Shown here piece after piece: positions 1 to 9,164 of a stretch of DNA of 64,000 bases. Each line of letters opens with the position of its first letter. Within the stretch, counting starts at the first letter, position 1. Source of the stretch: JACCXG01 sp963834305 (lineage in GTDB: Bacteria; Acidobacteriota; Vicinamibacteria; Vicinamibacterales; 2-12-FULL-66-21); contig CAWIAX010000002.1 of NCBI GenBank assembly GCA_963834305.1, positions 372,001 to 436,000 of the forward strand, read 5' to 3'. A program made the translations under genes and the position numbers. Below the pieces are notes generated by a model, which worked only from the letters and a program-made list of their open reading frames with translations, did not search any database and was not told the DNA's origin.

Positions 1-1667
1 TTGCCGTGGTTGGAGAGGAACGCCACCTCCCGTGCGCCCGGCGTCCAGTGCGGCCGCGTATGGCTGGCCGGATCCGTCGTCAACTGGCGGAGGGAGCGGC
101 CGGGGCCGAGCAGGTAAATGCCGGGCGGCGCCCCGTGGCGGCTGGCGACGAGCGCCAGCCGTCCATCGCCGGCAGGAGAGGGGAAACCGTGGTGCATCCC
201 GGTGCCCTCGGTGAGCGGCGTGGCACGCGCCGCAGCCGCCGCCTTCCGGACGCGTGGTCCGTTCTCCACCGCCCAGATCTGCCCGCTCGAATCGACAACC
301 GTCCAGGCCAGCTGCCGTCCGTCGGGGGTGATGGTGAGGTGCGTGATCATCGAGCCGGCCGAGGGGAGTCCGGTTGGCCGCGCCTCGTCTTCGGCATCAT
401 CGCCGAGCGGCAGCCACCAGATGGTGCTGCTGCCGCTGGCCGCGAAGTACACCCCGGCGCCGCCGGGGACGAGCGCGAAGCTGGTGGACAGCAGCTCGTG
501 TGACGCGAGGAGGCGGGTCTGCGCGGTGGCCGTGTCCACCGTCCACAGCGCCCCTTCCTTGCCGCTGGACGATACGGACGGCACGGCAAAGACAATGCTG
601 TTCCCGTCGCGCCAGGCGGGCGCCAGATGGGGGCCCGCCGGGCTGCCTGTCCGGGTGAGCTGCCCGGGCGCGGTGCCGCCTTCCGCGTCCACGGTCCAGA
701 TGGCGGACGGCACGCCGGGTGAGCGCAGCGGGCTGAGGTCGGCGAGCGGAAGGGACTGGAAGGCGAGGCGCCGGCCATCGGGCGACCAGGCCGGGTGTGC
801 GCCAAAGGTCGAGACCTGCCGCGGCACGCCGCCGCGCGACGGCACGATCCAGATGCCGCCGCCGGCCATCTCGTGGAACGCGATGTACTGCCCATCCGGC
901 GACCAGGCCGGCTGGACGTTCTGCCGGCCGTTGGTGGTGAGCGCGGCGGGCTCCGAGCCCGGCGCCACACCCTGGACGTAGATCTCGAGCGCGCCGGAGC
1001 GATCGGAGGCGAACGCGACACTCCTGCCGTCGGCAGAGTAGGCGAGGAATCCGTCGTATCCGGACCCCGTGGAGATCTGCCGCGGCCGCAGCGACTTCAG
1101 CGCGGCGCGGCTGGATGGCCGGCTCTCGTACCCGGCCGCCGCAGCCGCGCCGCGCCGCGCGTCCGGCGATCGCGACCCCACCCAGGCCGCCGCGGCAACC
1201 GACAGCACCGCCAGGGCGGCCGCCGGTGCCATCCACGAAGCCCGCGTGCGCTTTCCGGGCGACGGGACGGGGACATCCCGGCCTGGCGATGGCGCCGCAC
1301 CAACAGGGATGTCACGGTCCGCTTCCGGCGACGCCGCACCGGACGGCAGGCGGACGACGTCGCCACAGAAGCGGTAGCCGCGGGTCGCCACCGTTTCGAT
1401 GAAGCGCGGAGCCCTCGGATGGTCGTCGAGCGCCTTCCGCAGCTGCGCCACCAGTCGCGTGAGCGCGTTGTCGCTCACCGCGACATCTTTCCAGACGACG
1501 GCAAAGAGCTCGGTCTTTTCAACGACCCGCGGCGCCCGCTCGATCAGCGCGTGGAGGAGATCGAGCGCCTTCGGCTCGAGCGGGAGCACGGCGCCGCGCC
1601 GCAGCAGCTTGAAGCGGCCCTGATCGAGCTCGAAGTCGCCGAAGCGATAGATGGCAGACTCGGTCAT
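1..1667 (-). CDS. Membrane-anchored winged-helix regulator with TolB-like (PD40) propeller, 3' end outside window
   Basis: One-component ToxR/CadC-type regulator. The ATG at 1667 opens a frame that stays open to the window edge (at least 555 residues). Residues 1-105 are an OmpR/PhoB-type winged helix (RFGDFELD, LEPKALDLL, the recognition-helix region DNALTRLVAQLRKAL, and FIETVATRGYRF). A Pro/Ser-rich linker follows, then one membrane segment at about residues 146-164. The outer part carries repeated PD40 blades of the type WSPDGxxIAF (PAWSPDGQYIAF, PAWSPDGRRLAF, PHWTPGAREVAF). A DNA-binding head is thus coupled to a periplasmic beta-propeller that may sense a ligand or partner. It lies 13 bp after the retropepsin gene and is probably in the same transcript. 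The target genes are unknown. The regulator architecture is clear; its role is inferred. Confidence 0.85.
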   Translation of the reverse strand, partial: MTESAIYRFGDFELDQGRFKLLRRGAVLPLEPKALDLLHALIERAPRVVEKTELFAVVWKDVAVSDNALTRLVAQLRKALDDHPRAPRFIETVATRGYRFCGDVVRLPSGAASPEADRDIPVGAAPSPGRDVPVPSPGKRTRASWMAPAAALAVLSVAAAAWVGSRSPDARRGAAAAAGYESRPSSRAALKSLRPRQISTGSGYDGFLAYSADGRSVAFASDRSGALEIYVQGVAPGSEPAALTTNGRQNVQPAWSPDGQYIAFHEMAGGGIWIVPSRGGVPRQVSTFGAHPAWSPDGRRLAFQSLPLADLSPLRSPGVPSAIWTVDAEGGTAPGQLTRTGSPAGPHLAPAWRDGNSIVFAVPSVSSSGKEGALWTVDTATAQTRLLASHELLSTSFALVPGGAGVYFAASGSSTIWWLPLGDDAEDEARPTGLPSAGSMITHLTITPDGRQLAWTVVDSSGQIWAVENGPRVRKAAAAARATPLTEGTGMHHGFPSPAGDGRLALVASRHGAPPGIYLLGPGRSLRQLTTDPASHTRPHWTPGAREVAFLSNHG

Positions 1668-1680
1668 TCGTGAGGCTCGG

Positions 1681-2535
1681 TCACCTCGAGAGGAACAGCT
1701 GGCGTCCGGGGCCGTCGAACGTCACCTGGTCGAAGAGGTGCAGCGGCAGCAGACCGTCCTCGCGCACCAGGCGCTGTTCATCCCGCGGTTCGTCCCGGCG
1801 CAAGACGACGGCTCGCAGATCGTGGAGCTCGAAGGATCCGACGCGCAACGCATGGACCACGACCTCGAACACTGATCTACGCGCGCTCACCGTGGACAGT
1901 TCCGCCATGGCCGTCACCGTGGCCGGCGGCAGCCGGCCGTCGCCATGATCGAACAGCACCAGCGCCTCCGCTCCGGTGTCGGGCACCAGCCGCAACGGGC
2001 GCGCGCGCTGCGGCAGATCGACGACGAACCGCTCGCCCTGCGGGACGAGCCGCAGCGCCATCTCGCGTGTCGGCGGGAGCGCCGCCTCGTGCCAGCCAAT
2101 CCGCCGCCGGCCGAAGTCGATCGTGTAGCGCCGCGACGCCAGCACGTCCTGCCCGATGAGGCCTTTGACGCCGGCGGCGCCGTCGAAGGATCCCGGCGGC
2201 ACCACGGTGGCGAGCACCGCCACGCCGGCGCCGCCGATTTCGATGCGATCGATCCGCGCCACGACCCGCAGTTCGTCCCCGAGCGGCGTCGTGACCGTGG
2301 TCCGGGCGACAGCCGGCGCCCCGAGGGCTTCCTGCAGATCGCCGGTGATCACCGATCCGCTGGCGCCGGTGTCCACCAGGAACGCGTGCGGACCGGTGCC
2401 GTTGACGGCGACGCGCACGACGATCTGGCCCTGCGGGCCGAGGACGAAGGGCGTGGTGACGCCGTCGGGGTCGGCAGTGGCCGCGACAGCGGTGGCCGGC
2501 AGGAACGCCAGCAGCAGGATTGGCAGGTGACGCAC
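1681..2535 (-). CDS. Exported retropepsin-like aspartyl protease with two DTGA motifs
   Basis: 284-residue secreted protein. I start it at the GTG at 2535 because GAGGAGG lies 5 bases upstream and the next residues form a signal peptide (MRHLPILLLAFLPATAVAA). The open frame upstream of this point is only the antisense of the neighbouring ankyrin gene. A catalytic-type motif FLVDTGASGSV occurs at residues 52-61 and a second, LVPDTGAEALV, near 183-193, so both halves carry a DTGA loop. Retropepsins normally have one motif per chain and dimerise; two motifs suggest an internal duplication working as a pseudo-dimer, or a degenerate second lobe. It sits between the ankyrin gene (122 bp upstream) and the winged-helix/TolB regulator. 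The substrate is unknown; a role in envelope proteolysis is inference. Confidence 0.8.
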   Translation of the reverse strand: MRHLPILLLAFLPATAVAATADPDGVTTPFVLGPQGQIVVRVAVNGTGPHAFLVDTGASGSVITGDLQEALGAPAVARTTVTTPLGDELRVVARIDRIEIGGAGVAVLATVVPPGSFDGAAGVKGLIGQDVLASRRYTIDFGRRRIGWHEAALPPTREMALRLVPQGERFVVDLPQRARPLRLVPDTGAEALVLFDHGDGRLPPATVTAMAELSTVSARRSVFEVVVHALRVGSFELHDLRAVVLRRDEPRDEQRLVREDGLLPLHLFDQVTFDGPGRQLFLSR

Positions 2536-2657
2536 GGTGTCCTCCTCGTGGATGGGAGGACTGTGCGTGGCGGGCGGCCTGGAAGTCGTGATGCCGCGCG
2601 CAGGAACTCGTGATGTTCCTGCCGCGCGGCTCGCAGGGCTGGCTGGCGGGACGAGTG

Positions 2658-4187
2658 TCAGTAGATCTGCTGGGTCGTGGCCACGACCGTTGCCGGCGGG
2701 GTGACGCCGGCCGCGATCATCACCTCGCGGACCATCGCCTCGGTCTCGGGCGACGGCTTGAAGTTGCCGAAACGATACCCGGCAGCGATGGCGAGCGGCG
2801 TCCAGCCGAATTTGTTCGGCTGGTTCCACAGGTCGATCCGCGCGCCCTTCGCGGTCAACAGCTTCACCACTTTCGGCAGATTCTTGTAGGCCGCGGCGTG
2901 CACCGCGGTTTCGCCGTTGATGTCCACGGCGTTGACGTCGGCGCCAAGCGACAGGGCGAGCTCGACGGCCTCGAGCACTTCGCTCTCGGTCCCCGCGTCT
3001 TCACCGGGGGATCGTGTCGCCAGGCCGGCCGCCGCCATCAGCGGCGTGCTGCGCTCGACGTTGGGCTGCAGCGGATTGGCACCCAGTTCCGCCAGGGTCC
3101 GCATCATTTCGACGTCGGCGGTCAGCGCAGCGAGCAGGAACGGCGTGGCGCCGTGCTCGTTGAGCCGGGTGTTGTTCAGGTTGGCCCGGCGGGTCATGGT
3201 GGCATTGACGTTCGCGCCGCGCGCCACCAGCTTCTTCACCAGCTCGATGCTGCTCAGGCGGCCGGAGCCTTCGGGGGCCGGATCGTTGTCGCCGATCCCC
3301 GGCTTGCGGACGGCGGTCAGCGCATGGAGCACGGTGTAGCCGGGCAGCTCGGCGTTCGGATCGGCGCCCGCCTCCAGCAGTTCCGCCGCCAGCTCGAAAT
3401 GCGCGTTCGAGACGGCCAGGAGCAGGGCGCTGACACCCGCCGGGGGCAGCCGGCCGCCGTACGGCCGGCGCGGCGCGTCCACCGCCTTGATCGTGTCGTT
3501 CGCGTCCGCCCCCGCCTCGAGCAGGGCCTTCACCACGTCGAGCCGACCTTCCCTGACGGCGAACAGCAGGGGCGTGAAGCCGGAGGGCAGACGCCTGCGC
3601 ACGTCGGCGCCCGCCGCCACCAGGGCCTGGACGACGGCCGCGTGTCCTTCGGCCGCCGCCCACATCAGGGCGGTCTGCCCGCGCCGCTCGTCGGCGCCGT
3701 CCACGCGCGCGCCGCCAGCCAGCAGCGCCTGCACGACGGCGAGCCGGCCGGTGCGCGCCGCGGTCATCAACGGCGTTTCCCCACCCGGCAGCGCGCCGTT
3801 CGCGTCGGCACCGCCTTTCAGGAGCAGTTCGGCGAGCGGCCCGTTGCCGTTCGTGCAGGCCAGCGACAGCGGCGTCACGCCGTAGCGCGTCGCGGCGTCC
3901 ACCCGGGCGCCGGCGCGCAGCAGCCGCGCCGTCAGCTGGTGATCGTCGTGGTGGGCCGCCCAGTGGAGCGCCGTCATGCCGTCGCTCTGCGCCGTGTTGA
4001 CGTCGGCACGCCCGGCGAGCAGCGTCTCGACGGCCTGCCGGTCCTGCTTCTCCGCGGCATCGGCCAGCGGGGCGGCGGTCTCCGCGCCGCCGAGGCTGAC
4101 AACGCACAGCAGCAGCACGGCCGCCTGGATGCTGACGCGAGCCCGTGGGAAGGACCGGCTGCCGCGGCTAGAGCGAGAGCAGCTCAT
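2658..4187 (-). CDS. Exported ankyrin-repeat protein
   Basis: 509 residues from the ATG at 4187, which overlaps the end of the DUF1552 gene by 20 bp and is preceded by AAGGGG. The N-terminus is basic, then hydrophobic (IQAAVLLLCVVSLGGAE), so it is probably exported. From about residue 40 onward it is a nearly continuous run of ankyrin repeats (DGMTALHWAAHHDD, YGVTPLSLACTNGN, GGETPLMTAARTG, GQTALMWAAAEGH, SGFTPLLFAVREG and others); a less regular stretch near residues 270-330 separates the last repeats. Ankyrin repeats bind proteins and have no catalytic role of their own. Its position directly after a DUF1592 and a DUF1552 gene suggests it works with those exported proteins. The partner is unknown. 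Confidence 0.85.
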   Translation of the reverse strand: MSCSRSSRGSRSFPRARVSIQAAVLLLCVVSLGGAETAAPLADAAEKQDRQAVETLLAGRADVNTAQSDGMTALHWAAHHDDHQLTARLLRAGARVDAATRYGVTPLSLACTNGNGPLAELLLKGGADANGALPGGETPLMTAARTGRLAVVQALLAGGARVDGADERRGQTALMWAAAEGHAAVVQALVAAGADVRRRLPSGFTPLLFAVREGRLDVVKALLEAGADANDTIKAVDAPRRPYGGRLPPAGVSALLLAVSNAHFELAAELLEAGADPNAELPGYTVLHALTAVRKPGIGDNDPAPEGSGRLSSIELVKKLVARGANVNATMTRRANLNNTRLNEHGATPFLLAALTADVEMMRTLAELGANPLQPNVERSTPLMAAAGLATRSPGEDAGTESEVLEAVELALSLGADVNAVDINGETAVHAAAYKNLPKVVKLLTAKGARIDLWNQPNKFGWTPLAIAAGYRFGNFKPSPETEAMVREVMIAAGVTPPATVVATTQQIY

Positions 4188-5503
4188 CGACTTTCCCCTT
4201 GCTGTCGGCGAAGGCATCGAGACGGACGCCGACCGTTCGAGCAGCGTGAGGTGGAGGTTGGCGAGCGGCGTCGGCTCGGCGTACCGGAGGTGCCGCGCCC
4301 CTTTCACCCGGCCGGCGCCGCCGCCGGCAACGAGGATCGGCAGGTCGCCATGGTCGTGGACGTTGGGATTGCCCATGCCGCTGCCGTACAGGTAGAGCGA
4401 GTGGTCCAGCAGGGATGCCGTCCCCTTCCGGTGTGGCCTTCAGCCGTTCCAGGAAATATGCGAACAGCGAGACGTGGAAGGCGTTGATCTTGGCCATCCG
4501 CGCGATCTTCGCCGGGTCGTTCCCGTGGTGGGTGAGCGGGTGATGCGGATCGGGGACACCGATCTCGGGGTAGGTGCGGTTGCTGGTTTCGCGCGCCAGC
4601 TGGAACGTGATGACCCGCGTGACGTCCCCCTGGAGCGCGAGCACCTGGAGGTCGAACATCAGCCGGGCGTGGTCGGCGTAGGCCGCCGGCACGCCGACGG
4701 GGCGATCGAGGTCCGGCAGCTGCGTCGCCGGCGGTGGCGGCCTCGGCCTTCTGGATGCGGCGCTCCACCTCGCGGACTGTCTCGAGATACTGGCCGACCC
4801 GGTCGCGGTCTTCCGCTCCGAGCGTGGTCTGCAGGCGCGTGATGTCGTCGCTGACCGAATCGAGCAGGCTGGCGCGCCGGCGCAGCGCGGCGCGGCGATC
4901 GGCGGCGCTGCCGCCCTCGCCGAACAGGCGCTCGAAGACGATGCGCGGGTGCGCCTCGGCGGGAAGCGGCGTGGTGGGGGAGGACCACGAGAGGTTGTTC
5001 TGGTAGACGCAGGCGTAGCCGTTGTCGCACTGCCCGACGGTCTGGAGCAGGTCCATCGACAGCTCGAGCGACGGCAGCAGCGTGTGCTGGCCGAGCTGCG
5101 CCGCGGCGACCTGGTCCACGGTGGTGCCGAGGTGGTAGTCGGTGCTCTCGGTCCACTTCGCCTTGGCGCCGCTCAGGAAGGCGGCGTTGGAGGTCGCGTG
5201 CGTGCCGGGGTAGGCGTTCTTCAACTCGAGGTTGCTGATGACGGTGAGCTGATCCTTCACCGCATCGAGCGACTGCAGCGTCGGCGACAGCTCGGTCAGC
5301 CGCCCCTCGGCTGGCGGCGTCCAGCGCGCCAGGTCGCAGCCCATCGGCATGTAGACGAACCCGAGGCGGCGGACCGGCGCGGCCGGCGTCCGCGCCAGCA
5401 GCGTCATCGACGGCACCATCGCATCGAGGAGGGGCAGCGCGACGCTCGCGCCCATGCCCCGCAGGAACGTCCGGCGCGGCAGCGCTTTCTTGGTGATGAT
5501 CAT
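4168..5503 (-). CDS. DUF1552 protein with Tat signal, broken by three single-base frameshifts
   Basis: The start is the ATG at 5503, preceded by TGAGGA. The N-terminus has a twin-arginine signal (ALPRRTFLRGMGASVALPLLD), so it is exported folded. Family-typical stretches follow: FVYMPMGCDLARWTPP, ISNLELKNAYPGTHA, AFLSGAKAKWT, LELSMDLLQTVGQCDNGY. The chain is split by an extra base near 4723, another near 4416 and a missing base near 4232; joining the frames restores LPDLDRPVGVP, DHSLYLYGSGMGNPNVHDHG and VGVRLDAFADSKGKVDELL before the stop at 4168. DUF1552 proteins are nearly always encoded next to DUF1592/1588 cytochrome-like proteins, as here, and their function is unknown. The breaks look like sequencing errors rather than decay, since all family motifs survive in one frame or another. 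Confidence 0.8.
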
Positions 5504-7907
5504 CGTGATTGTCCTCATCTGGAATGGCTGGCTCTTGACGACCCCGAGGATGATGGCGGACAGGCGGAACTCGCGGGTGCGCGCGTCGCGCACGATGGCG
5601 CGGATGGCCGGCGCGTCGTAGTACTCGACGCCCCGTCCGAGACGCGTAGGTCAGCAGCTTCTCGGCGAACGCGCTGACGAACAGCTCGGGCCGGCGCAGC
5701 AGCGCGGCCTCGAGGCCTGCCACGTCGGTGAACTCGCTGCCGTCGGGGAACCCGCCGGACGCGTCGATCGGGATGCCCTCTTCGGCCAGGCGCCACCGGC
5801 CGATGGCGTCGAACTTCTCGAGCGACAGGCCGACCGGATCCATCAGGTTGTGGCACGAGGCGCACACCGCATTCTTGCGATGCTCGGCCAGGCGGTTGCG
5901 CACGGTGAGGCTGCCGTCCACCGTGTTGTCCCGCAGCGTGGGCACGTCGGGCAGCGGCGGCGGCGGGGGCACGCCCAGCAGGTTGTCGAGCACCCACTTG
6001 CCGCGCAGCACCGGGGAGGTGCGGGTCGCGTAGGAGGTGACGGTCAGGATGCTGCCGTGGCGCAGCAGCCCGCCGCGCTCGCGCTCGCCGTCGAAGGCGA
6101 TGCGCCGGAAGCGGCTGCCGTAGACGTGCGGGATGCCGTAGTGCTTCGCCAGCCGCTCGTTGACGAACGTGTAGTTGGCGCTCAGCAGATCGAGCACGCT
6201 CCGATCCTCGCGCAGGATGCTGTCGAAGAAGAGCTCCGTCTCCTGGCGGAAGGCCTGGCGCAGGTTGTCGTCGAAGTCCGGAAACAGGCGCATGTCCGGG
6301 GTGATCGACTCGAGGTTGCGCAGGTGCAGCCACTGCGCGGCGAAATTGCCGACCAGCGCCCGCGAGCGCGGATCGGCGAGCATGCGCCGCACCTGGCGCT
6401 CGAGCATCGCCGGCTCGTGCAGCTGGCCGGTGATCGCCGCGTTCAGCAGCTCGTCGTCCGGGATGCTGCTCCACAGGAAGAACGAGAGCCGCGACGCCAG
6501 CGCCAGGTCGCTGACCCGGTACGGCGTGCCCGGCGCGAGGCCGGCCGGATCGTGCTCGACGCGGAACAGGAAGTGCGGGCTCACCAGCACGGCCGAGAGC
6601 GCCATCTCGATGCCGGCTTCGAAGCCGCCTTCTTCCTGCGCCTCGCGAAAGAGCGCGAGCGGCCCGCGCAGGTCCTCCTCCGTGACCGGGCGCCGGTAGG
6701 CGCGCCGCATCAGCGGTGTGAGAATCTCCCGGGCGGCCGGCTCGTCCTGACCGTGCACGGGGGAGGCCCCGCCGAAGACCCGGCGCCGGCTGGGCGTCTC
6801 CGCCGGAGCGGCGGCGCCGTACGGACCCAGGATCGAAATGGAGAACACCGCCGGCTGAATCCGCGGATGACGATAGGAATTGAACCGCGCCTGGTATGGC
6901 TGGCGGGCGGTTTCGGCCAGCAGCGACGGCTTCTTCACGAACGTCACGCCAATGGCGTGCGGCCCGGCGCCTACCGGCACGCGGACCTTGAGATGCTGGT
7001 CAACCGCGGCGTGGGTCGGCTGGCTGCCCGCGGGGAGTGCGGGGTCGCGCCGCGGCGGCGTGACCGTGAACCCCGCCACGCGTTCCCGGTCGAGCAGGAC
7101 TTCGAGCTCGTGCGGCTCGCTCAAGCCTTCGACGAGCTCGTCCCGATCGCGGGTCAGCCGGACCTGGAACTCGTATTCGCCGTCGACCGGAAAGGTGTAG
7201 CGGACGAGCGCGCCGCCGCGCGTGCCGATCGGGAGCCCCTCGATGTGCCCTTCCTGGGTGAGATCCGGCTGCAACCGGATCGTCTCGCCTCCCGGTGAGC
7301 GGCCGGGACGCCCCAGCGCCAGCCGGCTGATCTTTTCCGCGGCGGAGATGTAGCGATCCAGGAGCGTCGGCGGGAGATCGCCGACGGTCACGTTGTCGAA
7401 GCCGTAACTGGCTTCGTCCGGGGGCAGCAGCGCGGCGACCTCGACGTCAACGGCGAGCAGGTCGCGCACGGCGTTCTGGTATTCCGTCCGGGTGAGGCGG
7501 CGGATCGTCGCGGTCCGGCCCGGATTCGGATTCGCGGCCGCCGCGCGATCGAGCGAGGATTCGAGAGACGCCACCACGGCGTCGTAGGTGGGATCGTCGG
7601 GCCGCTCCTTGCCGACCGGCGGCATCTGGCGGGCCCGCAGCTTCCGGATCACCTTCTCCCAGACAGCGGCATGCCCGGCTACGTCTTCCGGCAGGACCAT
7701 GTCGAGGGCAAGCCCCCCCCGCTTCTTGTCCTCGTCGTGGCACGACAGGCAGTATTCGTCCACGAGCGTGACGTGCGACGAGGGCCCGGGCGAGGGGCTG
7801 GCCGGGGCGGCCTGCTGCGCATGCAGCGTCAGGGCCACCCCCCCGGCCGCCATCAGGCCGGCCAGGCAGGCGGGGATCAGGAGCGTGCGGGGGCGGGACG
7901 CGCGCAT
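5500..7907 (-). CDS. DUF1592/DUF1588/DUF1585 cytochrome c-like protein, one frameshift near the 3' end
   Basis: Large exported protein of the planctomycete/acidobacterial cytochrome-like family. The ATG at 7907 begins a signal peptide (residues 1-31). The first heme-type motif CLSCH is near residue 53 and a second, CASCH, lies in the C-terminal third just before the DUF1585 segment (NLMDPVGLSLEKFDAIG). Between them lie DUF1587 (RLTRTEYQNAVRDLL), a carbohydrate-binding-like region, DUF1592 (SRLSFFLWSSIPDDELL) and DUF1588 (YTFVNERLAKHYGI, SPVLRGKWVLDNLLG). An extra base near 5642 breaks the frame; the restored tail reads LGRGVEYYDAPAIRAIVRDA and ends at SQPFQMR. No stop then separates it from the DUF1552 gene; I set the end at the TGA overlapping that gene's start, which needs one more indel. 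Likely a c-type redox protein of a polymer-degradation or respiration system; the substrate is unknown. Confidence 0.82.
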
Positions 7908-7915
7908 AGGGCGCC

Positions 7916-7945
7916 ATCATACGCGCCCGGGTCCGCTTCCTTCAA
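7916..7945 (-). promoter_or_regulatory. Sigma-70 promoter of the DUF1592 block, leaderless geometry
   Basis: On the minus strand TTGAAG (7945-7940) and TATGAT (7921-7916) are separated by 18 bp. The -10 box ends 8 bp before the ATG at 7907, so transcription should start at or next to the start codon. No ribosome-binding site precedes this ATG. Confidence 0.5.
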
Positions 7946-7997
7946 CGCTTGCCTGCGGCCGGGGGAGACCGGTCAGCAGGTCGGGCAGGGGAGCGCG

Positions 7998-9164
7998 TCA
8001 GGCGAGAGCAGGCCCCCGCAGCTGCCAGGCCGCCGCCAGTGCCACCAGCACAGCCGCCAGCGCCAGGAACACGGCACCATACCCCGCAACGCCGGCGAGG
8101 CCGACCGCCAGCACCGGGCCAGCCGCCCGCGCCAGCTGCCCGGACCGCGCCATCCGTCCGTTGAGCAGGCCCGCCCGCTCGATGCCGAACACGGTCTGCA
8201 CGAGATGCGGCCGGATCACCGTCATCAGGCCGCCGCCAATCGCGAAGAGCGACACCCCCGCGCCCACCGCCGCCGGTGAGCGGACGATGGAAAGAAGGGC
8301 ATAGCCGGCGGCCTGCAGCCCGAGGCTGACCAGCAGGAGCCGCGCCGGCGAGGTCTCCAGGCGGCCGCTCATCATGACCGCCCGGCCAGGCAGCTGCATC
8401 ACGCCAAGAAGGCCGCCGAGGGAGGCCGCGACCGTCGGGGAGAGCCCGCGGGCGACGAACGCCGGCACCATGGTCGTGGTGAACGCGGCGCTCGCGAGCG
8501 CTGCCAGCGAGAAGACGCTCAACGCGATCCGGAAGTGCGGCGGGCTGGCGTCCACGTTGCCGCCTCCGGCTGCCGGCGCGCGGGCGGGGACGGGGACCGG
8601 CCGTAAGGCCGCCCGCCGGGCGAGGCGGGCGCTCGACAGCGCGGGAACGAGCATCGCGCAGGCCAGCCCCGCGGCGGCGAACCGCCATCCCCGCGCGTCG
8701 ATGAGCAGCGCCGTGACGGGCAGGAACACGGTGCTGGCCAGTCCGCCGAACACCGTCACCGTCGCGAGCGCCCGCAGCCGCTCGCGCGGCGTGTCGCGGG
8801 CGTGCCCGATGACGGTGAACGCCGGCTCGTACAAGGTTGCCGCCATGCACAGGCCCAGCGCCGCCCACGTGGCGTAGAGCATCGCCGCCCCCGGCAGCAG
8901 CGCCCACGCTGCAAGCAGGACGGCGGCGAGGATTCCGCCGGCCGTCATCATCGCCAGCCCGTGGCCGCGATCGCTCCACCGGCCAACCGCCGGCGCCGCC
9001 ACCGCGGATGTGAACAGGGCAGTCGAGAACGCACCGGCCACGATCCAGCGGGGCAGCGACAGATCCCGGGCGACGGGGGCCAGCAGCACGCCGAATGCGT
9101 AATAGAGGACGCCCCAGTTGATGCACTGCCCGATCCCGAGCGCGAAGACGTCGCGCCTCGTCAT
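7998..9164 (-). CDS. MFS transporter (efflux type)
   Basis: 388 residues starting at the ATG at 9164, which overlaps the flavoprotein stop in ATGA. The protein is almost wholly hydrophobic, consistent with 12 membrane helices in two halves joined by a loop near residues 190-215. The loop between helices 2 and 3 reads GRWSDRGHG, the usual MFS signature (G-x-x-x-D-R-x-G). The first helix begins DVFALGIGQCINWGVLYYAFGVLL. Translational coupling to the flavoprotein and control by the upstream MarR gene suggest it exports the compound the flavoprotein acts on. Arsenic-resistance clusters have a similar layout (flavoprotein plus MFS exporter), but the substrate cannot be read from the sequence. Organic electrophile or antibiotic export is an alternative. 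Confidence 0.82.
   Translation of the reverse strand: MTRRDVFALGIGQCINWGVLYYAFGVLLAPVARDLSLPRWIVAGAFSTALFTSAVAAPAVGRWSDRGHGLAMMTAGGILAAVLLAAWALLPGAAMLYATWAALGLCMAATLYEPAFTVIGHARDTPRERLRALATVTVFGGLASTVFLPVTALLIDARGWRFAAAGLACAMLVPALSSARLARRAALRPVPVPARAPAAGGGNVDASPPHFRIALSVFSLAALASAAFTTTMVPAFVARGLSPTVAASLGGLLGVMQLPGRAVMMSGRLETSPARLLLVSLGLQAAGYALLSIVRSPAAVGAGVSLFAIGGGLMTVIRPHLVQTVFGIERAGLLNGRMARSGQLARAAGPVLAVGLAGVAGYGAVFLALAAVLVALAAAWQLRGPALA

Noticed and set aside
2610..4487. 625-codon plus-strand frame opposite the ankyrin gene
   Set aside because: Shadow frame; the minus strand has clear ankyrin repeats and a sensible start.
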